The position numbers were made by a program, and so were the translations under genes. Positions 1 to 6,878 of a DNA stretch of 22,311 nt are shown here, piece by piece. The DNA comes from Chloroflexota bacterium (GTDB taxonomy: Bacteria; Chloroflexota; Anaerolineae; Promineifilales; Promineifilaceae), in contig CAUJGI010000441.1 of assembly GCA_963169155.1 (NCBI GenBank), positions 1-22,311 on the forward strand, in the 5' to 3' direction. Below the pieces are notes generated by a model. That model was not told the origin of the DNA and made no database searches. It saw only the letters and a list, made by a program, of their open reading frames with translations. Within the stretch, counting starts at the first letter, position 1. The number at the start of each line of letters is the position of its first letter.

Positions 1-117
1 TCGTATTTTGAAAGAACGGTATCGCAATCGCAGAAAACGATTTGGGCTGCGATTTAACTTGATTGCGGCTTTATACAACATGTCACTTGCGATTAAGTGA
101 CTTTTGCAAGAGGTCTA
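1..117 (+). mobile_element. 3' end of an IS5-like insertion sequence, truncated by window edge
   Basis: The first 100 bases encode the end of a transposase, and the non-coding tail after it ends in TTTTGCAAGAGGTCT (about 103-117). The reverse complement of that tail begins AGACCTCTTGCAAAA, which looks like the terminal inverted repeat of IS5-type elements. The left half of the element lies outside the window, so the repeat pair and target duplication cannot be checked. The boundary at 117 is an estimate. The element points towards the end of the minus-strand operon. Confidence 0.5.
2..100 (+). CDS. IS5-family-like transposase, C-terminal fragment (partial at window start)
   Basis: Frame 2 is open from the window edge to a TGA at 98-100 and gives 32 residues. 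They include the stretch ERYRNRRKRFGLRFNLIAAL. This basic YRNRRxRFGLRFNLIA block is typical of the extreme C-terminus of IS5/DDE_Tnp_1-type transposases, just after the catalytic Glu region. Only the tail is visible, so the catalytic residues and the intactness of the gene cannot be judged. The family call rests on this short motif and on the inverted-repeat-like sequence that follows it. Confidence 0.6.
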   Translation, partial: RILKERYRNRRKRFGLRFNLIAALYNMSLAIK

Positions 118-133
118 TTTATGATTCTCCGTA

Positions 134-1084
134 TTATGTACCACAGGAACTGCCGCCACCTTGGGGCTGGCCAAGCAGATCGCTAGCGACCAGCCATTGG
201 TTAACCTGGCTGTAGCCACTGCCAGAAAAAACCTCAGGGCCGGTAGCCATGCGTGGATCAACGTCGGCATAGTTAAGATTCATGGTCGCCTTGAAGAAGA
301 CGGCCGTTTCCACTACCTGCTGCGGGAACCAAAAGCCATTCACCGCCTTGGCCGCAGCAAACATTTCTTTCACTGTGGCATCCTGGCTGGCTAGCAGCTC
401 CAGCAGACCCAACATCGCCATACCGTGATTACAATCGGCGAAAGCGGTATGGTTATTGCAGCAGGGCCGGTAGACGTTAAACGCCACCTCTTCTAGCCGC
501 GTTTGTTGCTCGGGCGTCAGCGTAATCAACGGCTGGCTGGCATACAGCTCTGTGGCTGAGTGATGGCCCAACGTCCAGCCGCCGGTTGAAGCAAATTGGC
601 CGATGTCCCCCTCACTTTGCTCCATCATGGGACCTTCTGTCAGAATGGGATTTTGGTTCACCAGCCCCAATGCCCAAAAAAAGTTGAGCACAAATCGGGC
701 ATTTTGATAATCAATCACAATGGGTTCATCGCTGGCGGTATAGAGTAGTTCCTGTTGGGCAGCAGTTAACGGCCGCCCCCCATCGGCATAAAGCTGAATG
801 AAGCGCTCAGCGTCAATGGCTCCGGCAGCCACCAGTTGAGATCCGAGATTCTCCCAGCTAACCGGCAACTGGTGCTGCTCCGGCAGATTAATTTCGATGG
901 GCGCACTTGCCGCCGGGGCAGATTGGACCTGGCCGACACTGCCGCTTGCCAATGAACCGGTTTTAGCTGGTCTCCAGATCAGGATGAGAGCCAAAGTTAA
1001 TCCAAATACACTGGCCAGCAAAAGAAAATGCCGCCAGCCACCTTGCTGTGAAACAGCCGAGTTTTCCAGGTTTTCGTGGTTCAT
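134..1084 (-). CDS. Unknown membrane-anchored protein with CCxxHx5CxHGMxM motif
   Basis: This is a 316-residue protein I cannot assign to a named family. One membrane segment lies at about residues 19-38, followed by a low-complexity Ala/Ser/Gly linker and a soluble domain that should face outwards. The domain carries His174-His175 and a dense motif, CCNNHTAFADCNHGMAM, with Cys208, Cys209, His212, Cys218, His220, Met222 and Met224. A further Cys314 lies in the Gly-rich tail. Such Cys/His/Met clustering suggests metal or heme binding, which is inference. The start is supported by AGGAG seven bases upstream. It is the last gene of the ccm-containing operon, 8 bases after its neighbour, so a role in cytochrome or metal-centre assembly is plausible. 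Confidence 0.75.
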   Translation of the reverse strand: MNHENLENSAVSQQGGWRHFLLLASVFGLTLALILIWRPAKTGSLASGSVGQVQSAPAASAPIEINLPEQHQLPVSWENLGSQLVAAGAIDAERFIQLYADGGRPLTAAQQELLYTASDEPIVIDYQNARFVLNFFWALGLVNQNPILTEGPMMEQSEGDIGQFASTGGWTLGHHSATELYASQPLITLTPEQQTRLEEVAFNVYRPCCNNHTAFADCNHGMAMLGLLELLASQDATVKEMFAAAKAVNGFWFPQQVVETAVFFKATMNLNYADVDPRMATGPEVFSGSGYSQVNQWLVASDLLGQPQGGGSSCGT

Positions 1085-1092
1085 AAAGTCTC

Positions 1093-2313
1093 CTAACCGG
1101 CCTCCGTTTGGGCCAAAATTGACTGGGCCTGCTGGCGCAGGTTATTGCGCTGCTGCCAATACATCGTTTCATCCAGGTTGCCCTGTTCATGGGCAGCATC
1201 CAGTTGGGCGATTTGCAGTACCAGCTCATCAAAGCTGCCGTCAGGTTCCGTCAATGCCTCTTCCTCATCTTCAGCTCCCGGGCGCAGGTACCACCAAACG
1301 GCCGTACCAATCAGAAACAAACCGGCAATCATGCCACCTATCGCCCAATTTTTGCTGATTGGAGCCGATTCAGGTGCCTCGATTATTTCTGCCGTAGGAA
1401 TCGCTGCGGTCACTGCCAGTTCGCCGGTTAGCGTAAGACTCAGAGATTCGCCAGGCTGGATACTGCCGTAGTTATAAATAGCCACCTGACGGCCGTCACC
1501 CATGTCGCGGGTTTCTTCTACTGACAGGCCGTCACCGGCCAGGGCAATGCCGATGCCTTCCGGCACCAGGAAATTGATACCGTTGGTGGGCCAGTTGGGT
1601 GCCAGGGTGTAGGTCATGCCGTCTTCATATAGCAGCACGTAACGTACCACTACCTGCCCAGTTCCTTCACCGGGACGCATTGGAGAGGTATCGACAAAAC
1701 CGTCAGGTGTGCGCAGGTAACGGCCGTTCTCGTCCCCTTCAAACGTCACGTTGGCCGCCGCTGCTGGCAAAGCAAACTGCAACGGAGAGAGCAGCGTATC
1801 TTCCCCGTTACTGCCAGCAATTGTGCGGTCACCCAGGTTAGAGAGAATATAAATCTCACCCACCAACAAACCACCTTGGGCCGCGTCGAAAAATATGTGC
1901 TGGCGCTCAACCTGCACAGCAGCCGTACTGGTTGTCTTATCGTAGATGGGAACCTGCAAATTCAGGGTCGATGCCTCTGCTGCCAAAGGTGTAGGGTCTG
2001 AAAAATAAAGCACATTGTCTACAGTCAACATGACGGCGTAAAACCAGTCCTGGTTCAACAGCACATCATCAAACTGAAAGGTTCCTTCAGCCGTAGACTG
2101 GCCTTCAAGCATCAGTTTCTCATTAAAATCCCTGTCCCAGGCGTGCAGCATTAAGTCCAGGCCAGCGGGAACCACACCCTCTGGCGTCATGTTGGTAATC
2201 TGGCCAGAGATAACGCCGGTTGGCAGTGATTCATCCTGAGCCAATAGCGGTACGGCCGCTAGCCCCAGCCATACCAAAACAATTAATAGAATATTTAACC
2301 GTTTCATTTTCAT
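1093..2313 (-). CDS. Secreted, membrane-anchored protein with Ig-like N-terminal domain
   Basis: This is a 406-residue protein. A signal peptide covers about residues 1-26 (MKMKR, hydrophobic core, cleavage near LLAQ). The next ~100 residues (GVISGQITNMTPEGVVPAG) look like a carboxypeptidase-regulatory or transthyretin-like beta domain. A larger beta-rich region follows. One membrane helix lies at about 320-345 (NWAIGGMIAGLFLIGTAVWW). The acidic C-terminal cytoplasmic tail is predicted helical. Its end (LVLQIAQLDAAHEQGNLDE) resembles the CcmI-like pattern of the neighbouring protein. The gene lies between the zinc-ribbon protein and the 316-residue protein with small gaps, so it is probably co-transcribed with ccm. 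Met1 or Met3 could be the start; the ribosome site (AGGT) is weak. The function is unknown. Confidence 0.75.
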   Translation of the reverse strand: MKMKRLNILLIVLVWLGLAAVPLLAQDESLPTGVISGQITNMTPEGVVPAGLDLMLHAWDRDFNEKLMLEGQSTAEGTFQFDDVLLNQDWFYAVMLTVDNVLYFSDPTPLAAEASTLNLQVPIYDKTTSTAAVQVERQHIFFDAAQGGLLVGEIYILSNLGDRTIAGSNGEDTLLSPLQFALPAAAANVTFEGDENGRYLRTPDGFVDTSPMRPGEGTGQVVVRYVLLYEDGMTYTLAPNWPTNGINFLVPEGIGIALAGDGLSVEETRDMGDGRQVAIYNYGSIQPGESLSLTLTGELAVTAAIPTAEIIEAPESAPISKNWAIGGMIAGLFLIGTAVWWYLRPGAEDEEEALTEPDGSFDELVLQIAQLDAAHEQGNLDETMYWQQRNNLRQQAQSILAQTEAG

Positions 2314-2324
2314 TTACCTGTCAT

Positions 2325-2837
2325 CTAAAGTTCAGCAACCGATGCGAAGTTCAATGCTCCGTGCAAAGCTGTGCCACAACCAGTGCAAAAATTGTCGCCC
2401 GGCGTCCCGGCCTGTTTACAAACCGGGCACGCTATTTCGGCGATGCGACCACACTGCGGGCAAAAATTATCATCTGGGGCCAGCTGCTCCTGGCAGTGCT
2501 GGCAGGTAACCGGCTGGTTTGTGCCCCCGCGATTGGTACGTACGGCCGTTTCAATAAGATCATCCAGTTGACTCCGGGCTTCTACCTGCTGCTCCAAAGC
2601 TTGTGCCGCCTGCGTCATCAACTGCCCCTTTGTGCGGGCGTAATCCTCATCGCTCACCACGTCGAGCTGATGGTCAAATTCCAAATCGCGCAGCGCCAGC
2701 AAGGCGGCGTCGTAATCGCTGCCACGGCTGCTGCCAGAATCTTCCGGCAATGCAGCTTTGTGCCGCAGGGGTTGGGTCACTACGATGCCGGCCAGCACCA
2801 ACATGCCAATACCAATCAATGCAGTTCCAATCGTCAT
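2325..2837 (-). CDS. CcmI-like membrane protein with two C-terminal zinc ribbons
   Basis: The protein has 170 residues. One N-terminal membrane helix (about 3-22) is followed by DYDAALLALRDLEFDHQLDV (41-60) and SDEDYARTK. That pattern is typical of the CcmI-type segment in cytochrome c maturation operons. The C-terminal half has two CxxC...CxxC zinc ribbons: Cys112/115/126/129 and Cys137/140/151/154. Zinc binding is inferred from these. The open frame also allows a GTG at 2840, but AGGAGG lies five bases before the ATG at 2837, so the ATG is preferred. The AGGAGG overlaps the TAG stop of ccmH, which implies translational coupling. In other bacteria CcmI presents apocytochrome to CcmF/CcmH; the zinc ribbons are a different C-terminus. 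Confidence 0.8.
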   Translation of the reverse strand: MTIGTALIGIGMLVLAGIVVTQPLRHKAALPEDSGSSRGSDYDAALLALRDLEFDHQLDVVSDEDYARTKGQLMTQAAQALEQQVEARSQLDDLIETAVRTNRGGTNQPVTCQHCQEQLAPDDNFCPQCGRIAEIACPVCKQAGTPGDNFCTGCGTALHGALNFASVAEL

Positions 2838-2846
2838 CACAGCCTC

Positions 2847-3329
2847 CTACACCAATTCCTTCAGCTCACGCTCAATTTTGGCGCGGGTTTCAGGGGAGAT
2901 GGCAGCTTCCACGGGAACGGCCGTTTCCGCCAAACCAACATCACTGAGCCGCCAGCTGCGCAGCACCTGGAAAGCCACAAACAGCCCCAGGGCCACGGCC
3001 ACAACAGGCAGAATCCAAACCAGCGAGTTAAATCCGCTTCGCTCCGGCTCAGCCAACACCCGCTCGCCGTACTGCTCTACAAAATAAGCCATCACCTGCT
3101 CTTCTGACCAGCCGTCAGCCAGCTGATCCCGAATTTGGGCGCGCCAATCGGCACAGGCCTGCGTCTCGCACACGTCCAGCGGCGTGTTGGGGCAAACCGG
3201 GCAGTACAGCTTGCGGGCAATGGCGTTTACCTCGTCATCCGTCGGAACCGTTTGCGCCTGCACCAGCGAAACAGCGTAGAAACTGGCAGCAATCGTCAGG
3301 AGCGCCAGCAGTAATCTTCGTCTAAACAT
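2847..3329 (-). CDS. ccmH: Cytochrome c maturation protein CcmH/CcmL
   Basis: The 160-residue protein has a signal peptide or anchor (1-26) and a small domain with LYCPVCP (Cys43, Cys46), Cys54, Cys59 and ADWRAQIRDQLADGWSEEQV. This matches the CcmH/CycL/NrfF family (usual LRCxxCQ). A second membrane helix lies at about 101-123. In the family the CxxC pair reduces the disulfide of apocytochrome c at the outer face of the membrane so that heme can be attached by CcmF. The extra two cysteines in the insert between CxxC and ADWR are unlike the proteobacterial form. The start lies two bases after the ccmF stop and is preceded by GGGAGGTGA, so the two are tightly coupled. Confidence 0.9.
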   Translation of the reverse strand: MFRRRLLLALLTIAASFYAVSLVQAQTVPTDDEVNAIARKLYCPVCPNTPLDVCETQACADWRAQIRDQLADGWSEEQVMAYFVEQYGERVLAEPERSGFNSLVWILPVVAVALGLFVAFQVLRSWRLSDVGLAETAVPVEAAISPETRAKIERELKELV

Positions 3330-3331
3330 CT

Positions 3332-5404
3332 CTAGTCACCTCCCAGCAGTCCAGGCTGTACCCGCTCCGGCTTGAGCACGTAAGATCGTTTTGCCTGGTG
3401 CTGGCGTTCCGGCCAGGCGGCAACCAGCGTGCCCAGAATCAGCACAAAACCACCAGCCCAGGTCCAGCTAATTAGCGGATTCAGATACATTCTGAAGGTG
3501 GATGCGCCAAAGCCAATTTCCTCCCAGGCTACCAGCAGCACGTACACATCTTGCGCCGGGGTTGGGTAGACGGCCGGAATGGTCATTGGCTGGCGCTGCA
3601 CCACAAAAAAGTCGCGGCGCGGTTTGAGCGTCTGCACAAACTCGCCGTTCTTAAACAGGCTTGTGGTGGCTTCCAGCACCTCACGACCGTCACTGCCGGG
3701 GTACGATTCCAGGTTGTCAAAACGCAGCGTGTACTCACCCAGCGTCAGGGATTCACCCTGGGCCAGGGCCATCTGCGTTTCCTGCTGGAAGTAGGCGTCA
3801 CCGATGAAGCCCAGGCCAATCATCACCACGCCCAGGTGGATGATGCAGCCGCCATAGCGGCGGCGGTTGCGGCCCATCAGGTGGTAAAGCGCTGCCGCCG
3901 GGTTTTCGCCCCGTTTCATGCGCGCCTGCATACCCTTCACAAACTCAAAAATGATGAGCAGCACCACAAAAGCGACCAGCCACAGGGCAAAATAAGACGC
4001 TGGATGCAGCCGGTGAGCATAGCCCCAAACGGCCGCCCACAGCACAGAACCAACCAGCGGCAGCAGCGCAGCCCGTCCCAGCCGGCCGGCTGCCTGCTTG
4101 CGCCAGGCAAACAGCGGCGCTAACCCCATCAACAAAACGAGTACGGCAAACAGCGGCCCGGTGGCTTTTTGGAAATAAGGCGGTCCCACCGTGATTTTGG
4201 TCCCGGTAACCAGCTCAGACAGCAGGGGAAACACCGTGCCCAAAAACACCACAAACGTGATGGCCAGAAAGAGTACGTTTTGCAGCACAAAGGCAGATTC
4301 ACGGGAAAGAAAACTTTCCAGTTCATGTTCTGACTTCAGCGTATCCAGCCGCCTGAGCAGCAGCCACAGCGAACCGACAAAAGTCAGGCCAATAAAGACA
4401 AAGAAGACAGGCCCCAGCGCCGTTTTGCTGAAAGAGTGAACCGAGCTAATGACGCCGGTACGGGTAATGAAGGTGCCAAACAACGAAAGCGAGTAGGTGA
4501 GGATAATCAGGGAAACGCTCCACACTTTGAGCATCCCCCGTTTTTCGGTCATCATCACCGAGTGCAGGAAAGCGGTGCCGGTGAGCCAGGGCATGAGCAT
4601 GGCGTTTTCCACCGGATCCCAGGCCCAGAAACCACCCCAGCCCAACACGTCGTAGGCCCAACGGCCGCCTAAAATGAGGCCGATGGAGAGAAATATCCAG
4701 GCGACCAATGTCCAGCGGCGGCTGGTGCGAATCCATTCATCGTCGCGGGAACGGCCGCTCAGCAGTGCCGAGATGGCAAACGCATAAGGAATGACAAAGC
4801 CGGTGAAGCCCAGATAGGTGGTGGGCGGATGCCCGATCATGCCAAAGTGGCGCAGCAGCGGATTGAGCCCGCTGCCGTCTCGCGCCACATACGCCACAGC
4901 ACCGGCCGGTTGGAAAACGGCCGTCAACAATTCCGTCGTTCCCGGCACGTGCCACAGGCGAGCAAACGGATTGGTAATAAAAACCACAATGCCAATGAAG
5001 AAAGCGGTTGTGAGCATAGCCACGGTGATGAAGTAGGGCATCAAATCATGGTCGCGTTCCCATTTGCGCCAGAGCACGGCAGCCACAAACCCATTCATCA
5101 GCCAGGCCCAAAACAGCACCGAACCAGATTGCCCACCCCACAGTGCTGTCAGCCGCAAAAAGGGCGACATTGCCTGGCTGGAAACATCGGCGACGTAAGC
5201 CAGGGAAAAATCCATTGTGTACAGCGAATAAGTCACGACAACTACAGAAATCGTCAAAAAAGGCACAGCCAGGAGCGTGGCGCTGCGGGCGCTTTCTACC
5301 CAGCGCCATTCATTGCGCCAGCCGCCCCAGGCAGAAACGGCCGTGGCATACACCGCCAGCAAAAAGCCCGTCACCAGGGCCATTAATCCAATATCAGCCA
5401 GCAT
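3332..5404 (-). CDS. ccmF: Heme lyase CcmF/NrfE family subunit
   Basis: The protein has 690 residues and many membrane helices, a normal length for CcmF. The tryptophan-rich WWD signature is clear at residues 256-267 (WGGFWAWDPVEN), with conserved LWGGQSGSVLFWAW at 89-102. His192 (GHPPTTYLG) and His281 are candidate heme ligands. Near the C-terminus is an external beta domain followed by a last helix (ISWTWAGGFVLILGTLVAAW). CcmF ligates heme to the CxxCH motif of apocytochromes outside the cytoplasmic membrane. The start is supported by GGAGGAG upstream. ccmH follows after two bases. CcmA-E are not in the window, so heme export and the CcmE chaperone must be encoded elsewhere. Confidence 0.95.
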   Translation of the reverse strand: MLADIGLMALVTGFLLAVYATAVSAWGGWRNEWRWVESARSATLLAVPFLTISVVVVTYSLYTMDFSLAYVADVSSQAMSPFLRLTALWGGQSGSVLFWAWLMNGFVAAVLWRKWERDHDLMPYFITVAMLTTAFFIGIVVFITNPFARLWHVPGTTELLTAVFQPAGAVAYVARDGSGLNPLLRHFGMIGHPPTTYLGFTGFVIPYAFAISALLSGRSRDDEWIRTSRRWTLVAWIFLSIGLILGGRWAYDVLGWGGFWAWDPVENAMLMPWLTGTAFLHSVMMTEKRGMLKVWSVSLIILTYSLSLFGTFITRTGVISSVHSFSKTALGPVFFVFIGLTFVGSLWLLLRRLDTLKSEHELESFLSRESAFVLQNVLFLAITFVVFLGTVFPLLSELVTGTKITVGPPYFQKATGPLFAVLVLLMGLAPLFAWRKQAAGRLGRAALLPLVGSVLWAAVWGYAHRLHPASYFALWLVAFVVLLIIFEFVKGMQARMKRGENPAAALYHLMGRNRRRYGGCIIHLGVVMIGLGFIGDAYFQQETQMALAQGESLTLGEYTLRFDNLESYPGSDGREVLEATTSLFKNGEFVQTLKPRRDFFVVQRQPMTIPAVYPTPAQDVYVLLVAWEEIGFGASTFRMYLNPLISWTWAGGFVLILGTLVAAWPERQHQAKRSYVLKPERVQPGLLGGD

Positions 5405-5437
5405 AAACTCCTCCGTGGTCGTGAAGCGCGAATCTTT

Positions 5438-5486
5438 ACTTCACCATTCACCATTCACCATTCACAATTCGCACTTCACTATTCAC
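5438..5486. repeat. Short tandem heptamer repeat, seven units
   Basis: Seven consecutive 7-base units can be read: ACTTCAC, CATTCAC three times, AATTCGC, ACTTCAC and TATTCAC. All fit the pattern NHTTCRC. They lie in the 88-base gap between the TlpA-like gene and ccmF. They resemble the short tandemly repeated heptamers known from filamentous cyanobacteria and some other bacteria. The function is unknown. Confidence 0.8.
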
Positions 5487-5492
5487 AATTTC

Positions 5493-6083
5493 TCAGGGGT
5501 ACTGCTCCGCCAGCAGTTCTTCGATCTTTTCGTCCAGCTCCGGCGGTGCCAGTGGGCCAATTTTTACACCGCGCAGCTCACCATTTTTGGCCACGTAATA
5601 GGTCTCCGGCACGCCGTCGATGCGGTAATCGTGGGAAATGCGCGTGCCGACGTCTGGCCCGTTAAAGTAGGTGATGTCGAACTCTTCCAGGTAAGCCAGG
5701 GCCTCTTTCTCCGTATCGACGTAATCGACGCCAATGAAAACGACACCCCGATCCTGATACTTGCGCCAGGTGGCTTCCAGGTAAGCAGCTTCTTCGCGGC
5801 AGGGCGGGCACCAGGAGGCCCAGAAGTTGATAATCACCACCTGGCCCCGTAGTTTGCTCAGGGCGATGGTTTCGCCGTCAAAGCTGGTGATGGTGAAATC
5901 GGGAGCCATGCCGGAATCTACCTGGCCGTTGTTTACCTGAACCAACCCCCAGCCTAACAGGGCGAGAAAGCCCAAGATCAGGCCAAAGGAAATAACCGTT
6001 CCCAACGAAAACCGGCGGGGTGATTCTTTTTCTGCCACGGTTTCCCCGTCAATAAGCGGTTCGGAAACGATGTCAGCCATCAT
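5493..6083 (-). CDS. TlpA/CcmG-type membrane-anchored thioredoxin
   Basis: This is a 196-residue thiol-disulfide oxidoreductase. A short cytoplasmic N-terminus is followed by one membrane helix at about 27-48. A thioredoxin fold outside the membrane carries the active site WASWCPPC (Cys92, Cys95) and the cis-proline loop GVPET (Pro159). The family (TlpA, ResA, CcmG/DsbE) keeps apocytochrome cysteines reduced before heme attachment. An in-frame ATG at 6107 would add eight residues. The tandem ATGs at 6083 and 6080 are preferred because they overlap the stop of the DUF2933 gene, which is typical of coupled genes. A GGGGTG lies just upstream. Its electron donor is likely the CcdA fusion encoded upstream in the operon. 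Confidence 0.9.
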   Translation of the reverse strand: MMADIVSEPLIDGETVAEKESPRRFSLGTVISFGLILGFLALLGWGLVQVNNGQVDSGMAPDFTITSFDGETIALSKLRGQVVIINFWASWCPPCREEAAYLEATWRKYQDRGVVFIGVDYVDTEKEALAYLEEFDITYFNGPDVGTRISHDYRIDGVPETYYVAKNGELRGVKIGPLAPPELDEKIEELLAEQYP

Positions 6084-6273
6084 GCACCCCAGGATTCGAC
6101 TGGTCATGCCCAGCGTGATCGCGCAACATCAGCAAATGAAGCACCGGGCACAAAAGCACCAGGCCAAAGAGCAAGACGCTGCTTAGCTGTAACTTGAAGA
6201 GGTAAACGGCCGTTAACCCCAGCAATGGCAAACCACAGCCCAAAATCATCAATAACCAATGTTTCCGCGTCAT
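6073..6273 (-). CDS. Small DUF2933-like membrane protein
   Basis: The protein has 66 residues and two predicted membrane helices (about 6-26 and 29-50). The pattern KHWLLMILGCGLPLLGL at the start and an HLLMLRDHAGHD tail fit the DUF2933 family as I know it. That family often has a His-rich end and lies near metal-resistance and thiol-redox genes. The start has a strong ribosome site (AAGGGGGA). The stop overlaps the first codons of the TlpA-like gene, and the DUF1573 gene ends 11 bases upstream. The tail holds three His residues in about 14 positions; weak metal binding would be a guess. Confidence 0.75.
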   Translation of the reverse strand: MTRKHWLLMILGCGLPLLGLTAVYLFKLQLSSVLLFGLVLLCPVLHLLMLRDHAGHDQSNPGVHDG

Positions 6274-6284
6274 AGCTATCCCCC

Positions 6285-6863
6285 TTAATTTGACCGTACC
6301 GACGCTTGCACCCAGATTTCTGCCTTTGACTGCTGCGGATCGTTGTTCTCGATAATCAAGCCCCGACGCACCGTCTGCCCAGACGCGTCGTGGAATCCGG
6401 CATCAAAGACGAGCTTAATGGTGGCTACTTTACCCGGTGGAATGACGGTAGCCGAAAATTCGGCCGTGGTGCAGCCGCATGTGGTATATGCCCGGCTAAT
6501 CGTTAGCGGCGCATCGCCCACGTTACGAATGATAAATTCCTGTTCCACCATATCCTGCGGACCGATCATGCCAAAGTTAAAGTTCTTTTCCGGGATCTGG
6601 ATTTTGGGCTGGGGCTGACTGGCCGGGAGGAAAGGAATGGGCGGCCCCTCTTCCATTTCATGGATAGCCAGAACGGGTTGGTCAGTCACCACATCGGCAG
6701 GATCATAGTCTGATGAAGCATTGGCCGATGGCGGAGCGGTGAGATAAGAGACCAGCCCCACACCCAGCAACACAACACCAACCACCAACAGCGTAAGCAT
6801 TAACCAGCTATTATTTTGGCCTTTTTGCTGAGACGTTTTTTTTAGGTGAATTCTTGCTTTCAT
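6285..6863 (-). CDS. DUF1573 domain membrane-anchored protein
   Basis: The protein has 192 residues: a basic N-terminus, one membrane helix (about 20-42), a Pro-rich linker, and an Ig-like DUF1573 domain from about 88 to the end. The diagnostic stretch is TISRAYTTCGCTTAEF (Cys129, Cys131), preceded by FNFGMIGPQDMVEQEF and followed by IPPGKVATIKLVFDAG. The domain should be outside the cytoplasm. The molecular role of DUF1573 is not established, and the CGC pair could be a metal or redox site. AGGAGC precedes the ATG. The gene is 15 bases from the CcdA fusion and 11 from DUF2933, inside one operon. Confidence 0.85.
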   Translation of the reverse strand: MKARIHLKKTSQQKGQNNSWLMLTLLVVGVVLLGVGLVSYLTAPPSANASSDYDPADVVTDQPVLAIHEMEEGPPIPFLPASQPQPKIQIPEKNFNFGMIGPQDMVEQEFIIRNVGDAPLTISRAYTTCGCTTAEFSATVIPPGKVATIKLVFDAGFHDASGQTVRRGLIIENNDPQQSKAEIWVQASVRSN

Positions 6864-6878
6864 AATAATTTAGCTCCT

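Noticed and set aside
2220..3107. 295-residue open frame on the plus strand
   Set aside because: It runs antisense across three minus-strand genes with recognised domains and is rich in Gln, His and Arg as expected of a shadow frame.
5438..5486. CRISPR-like array
   Set aside because: The units are only seven bases with no spacers.
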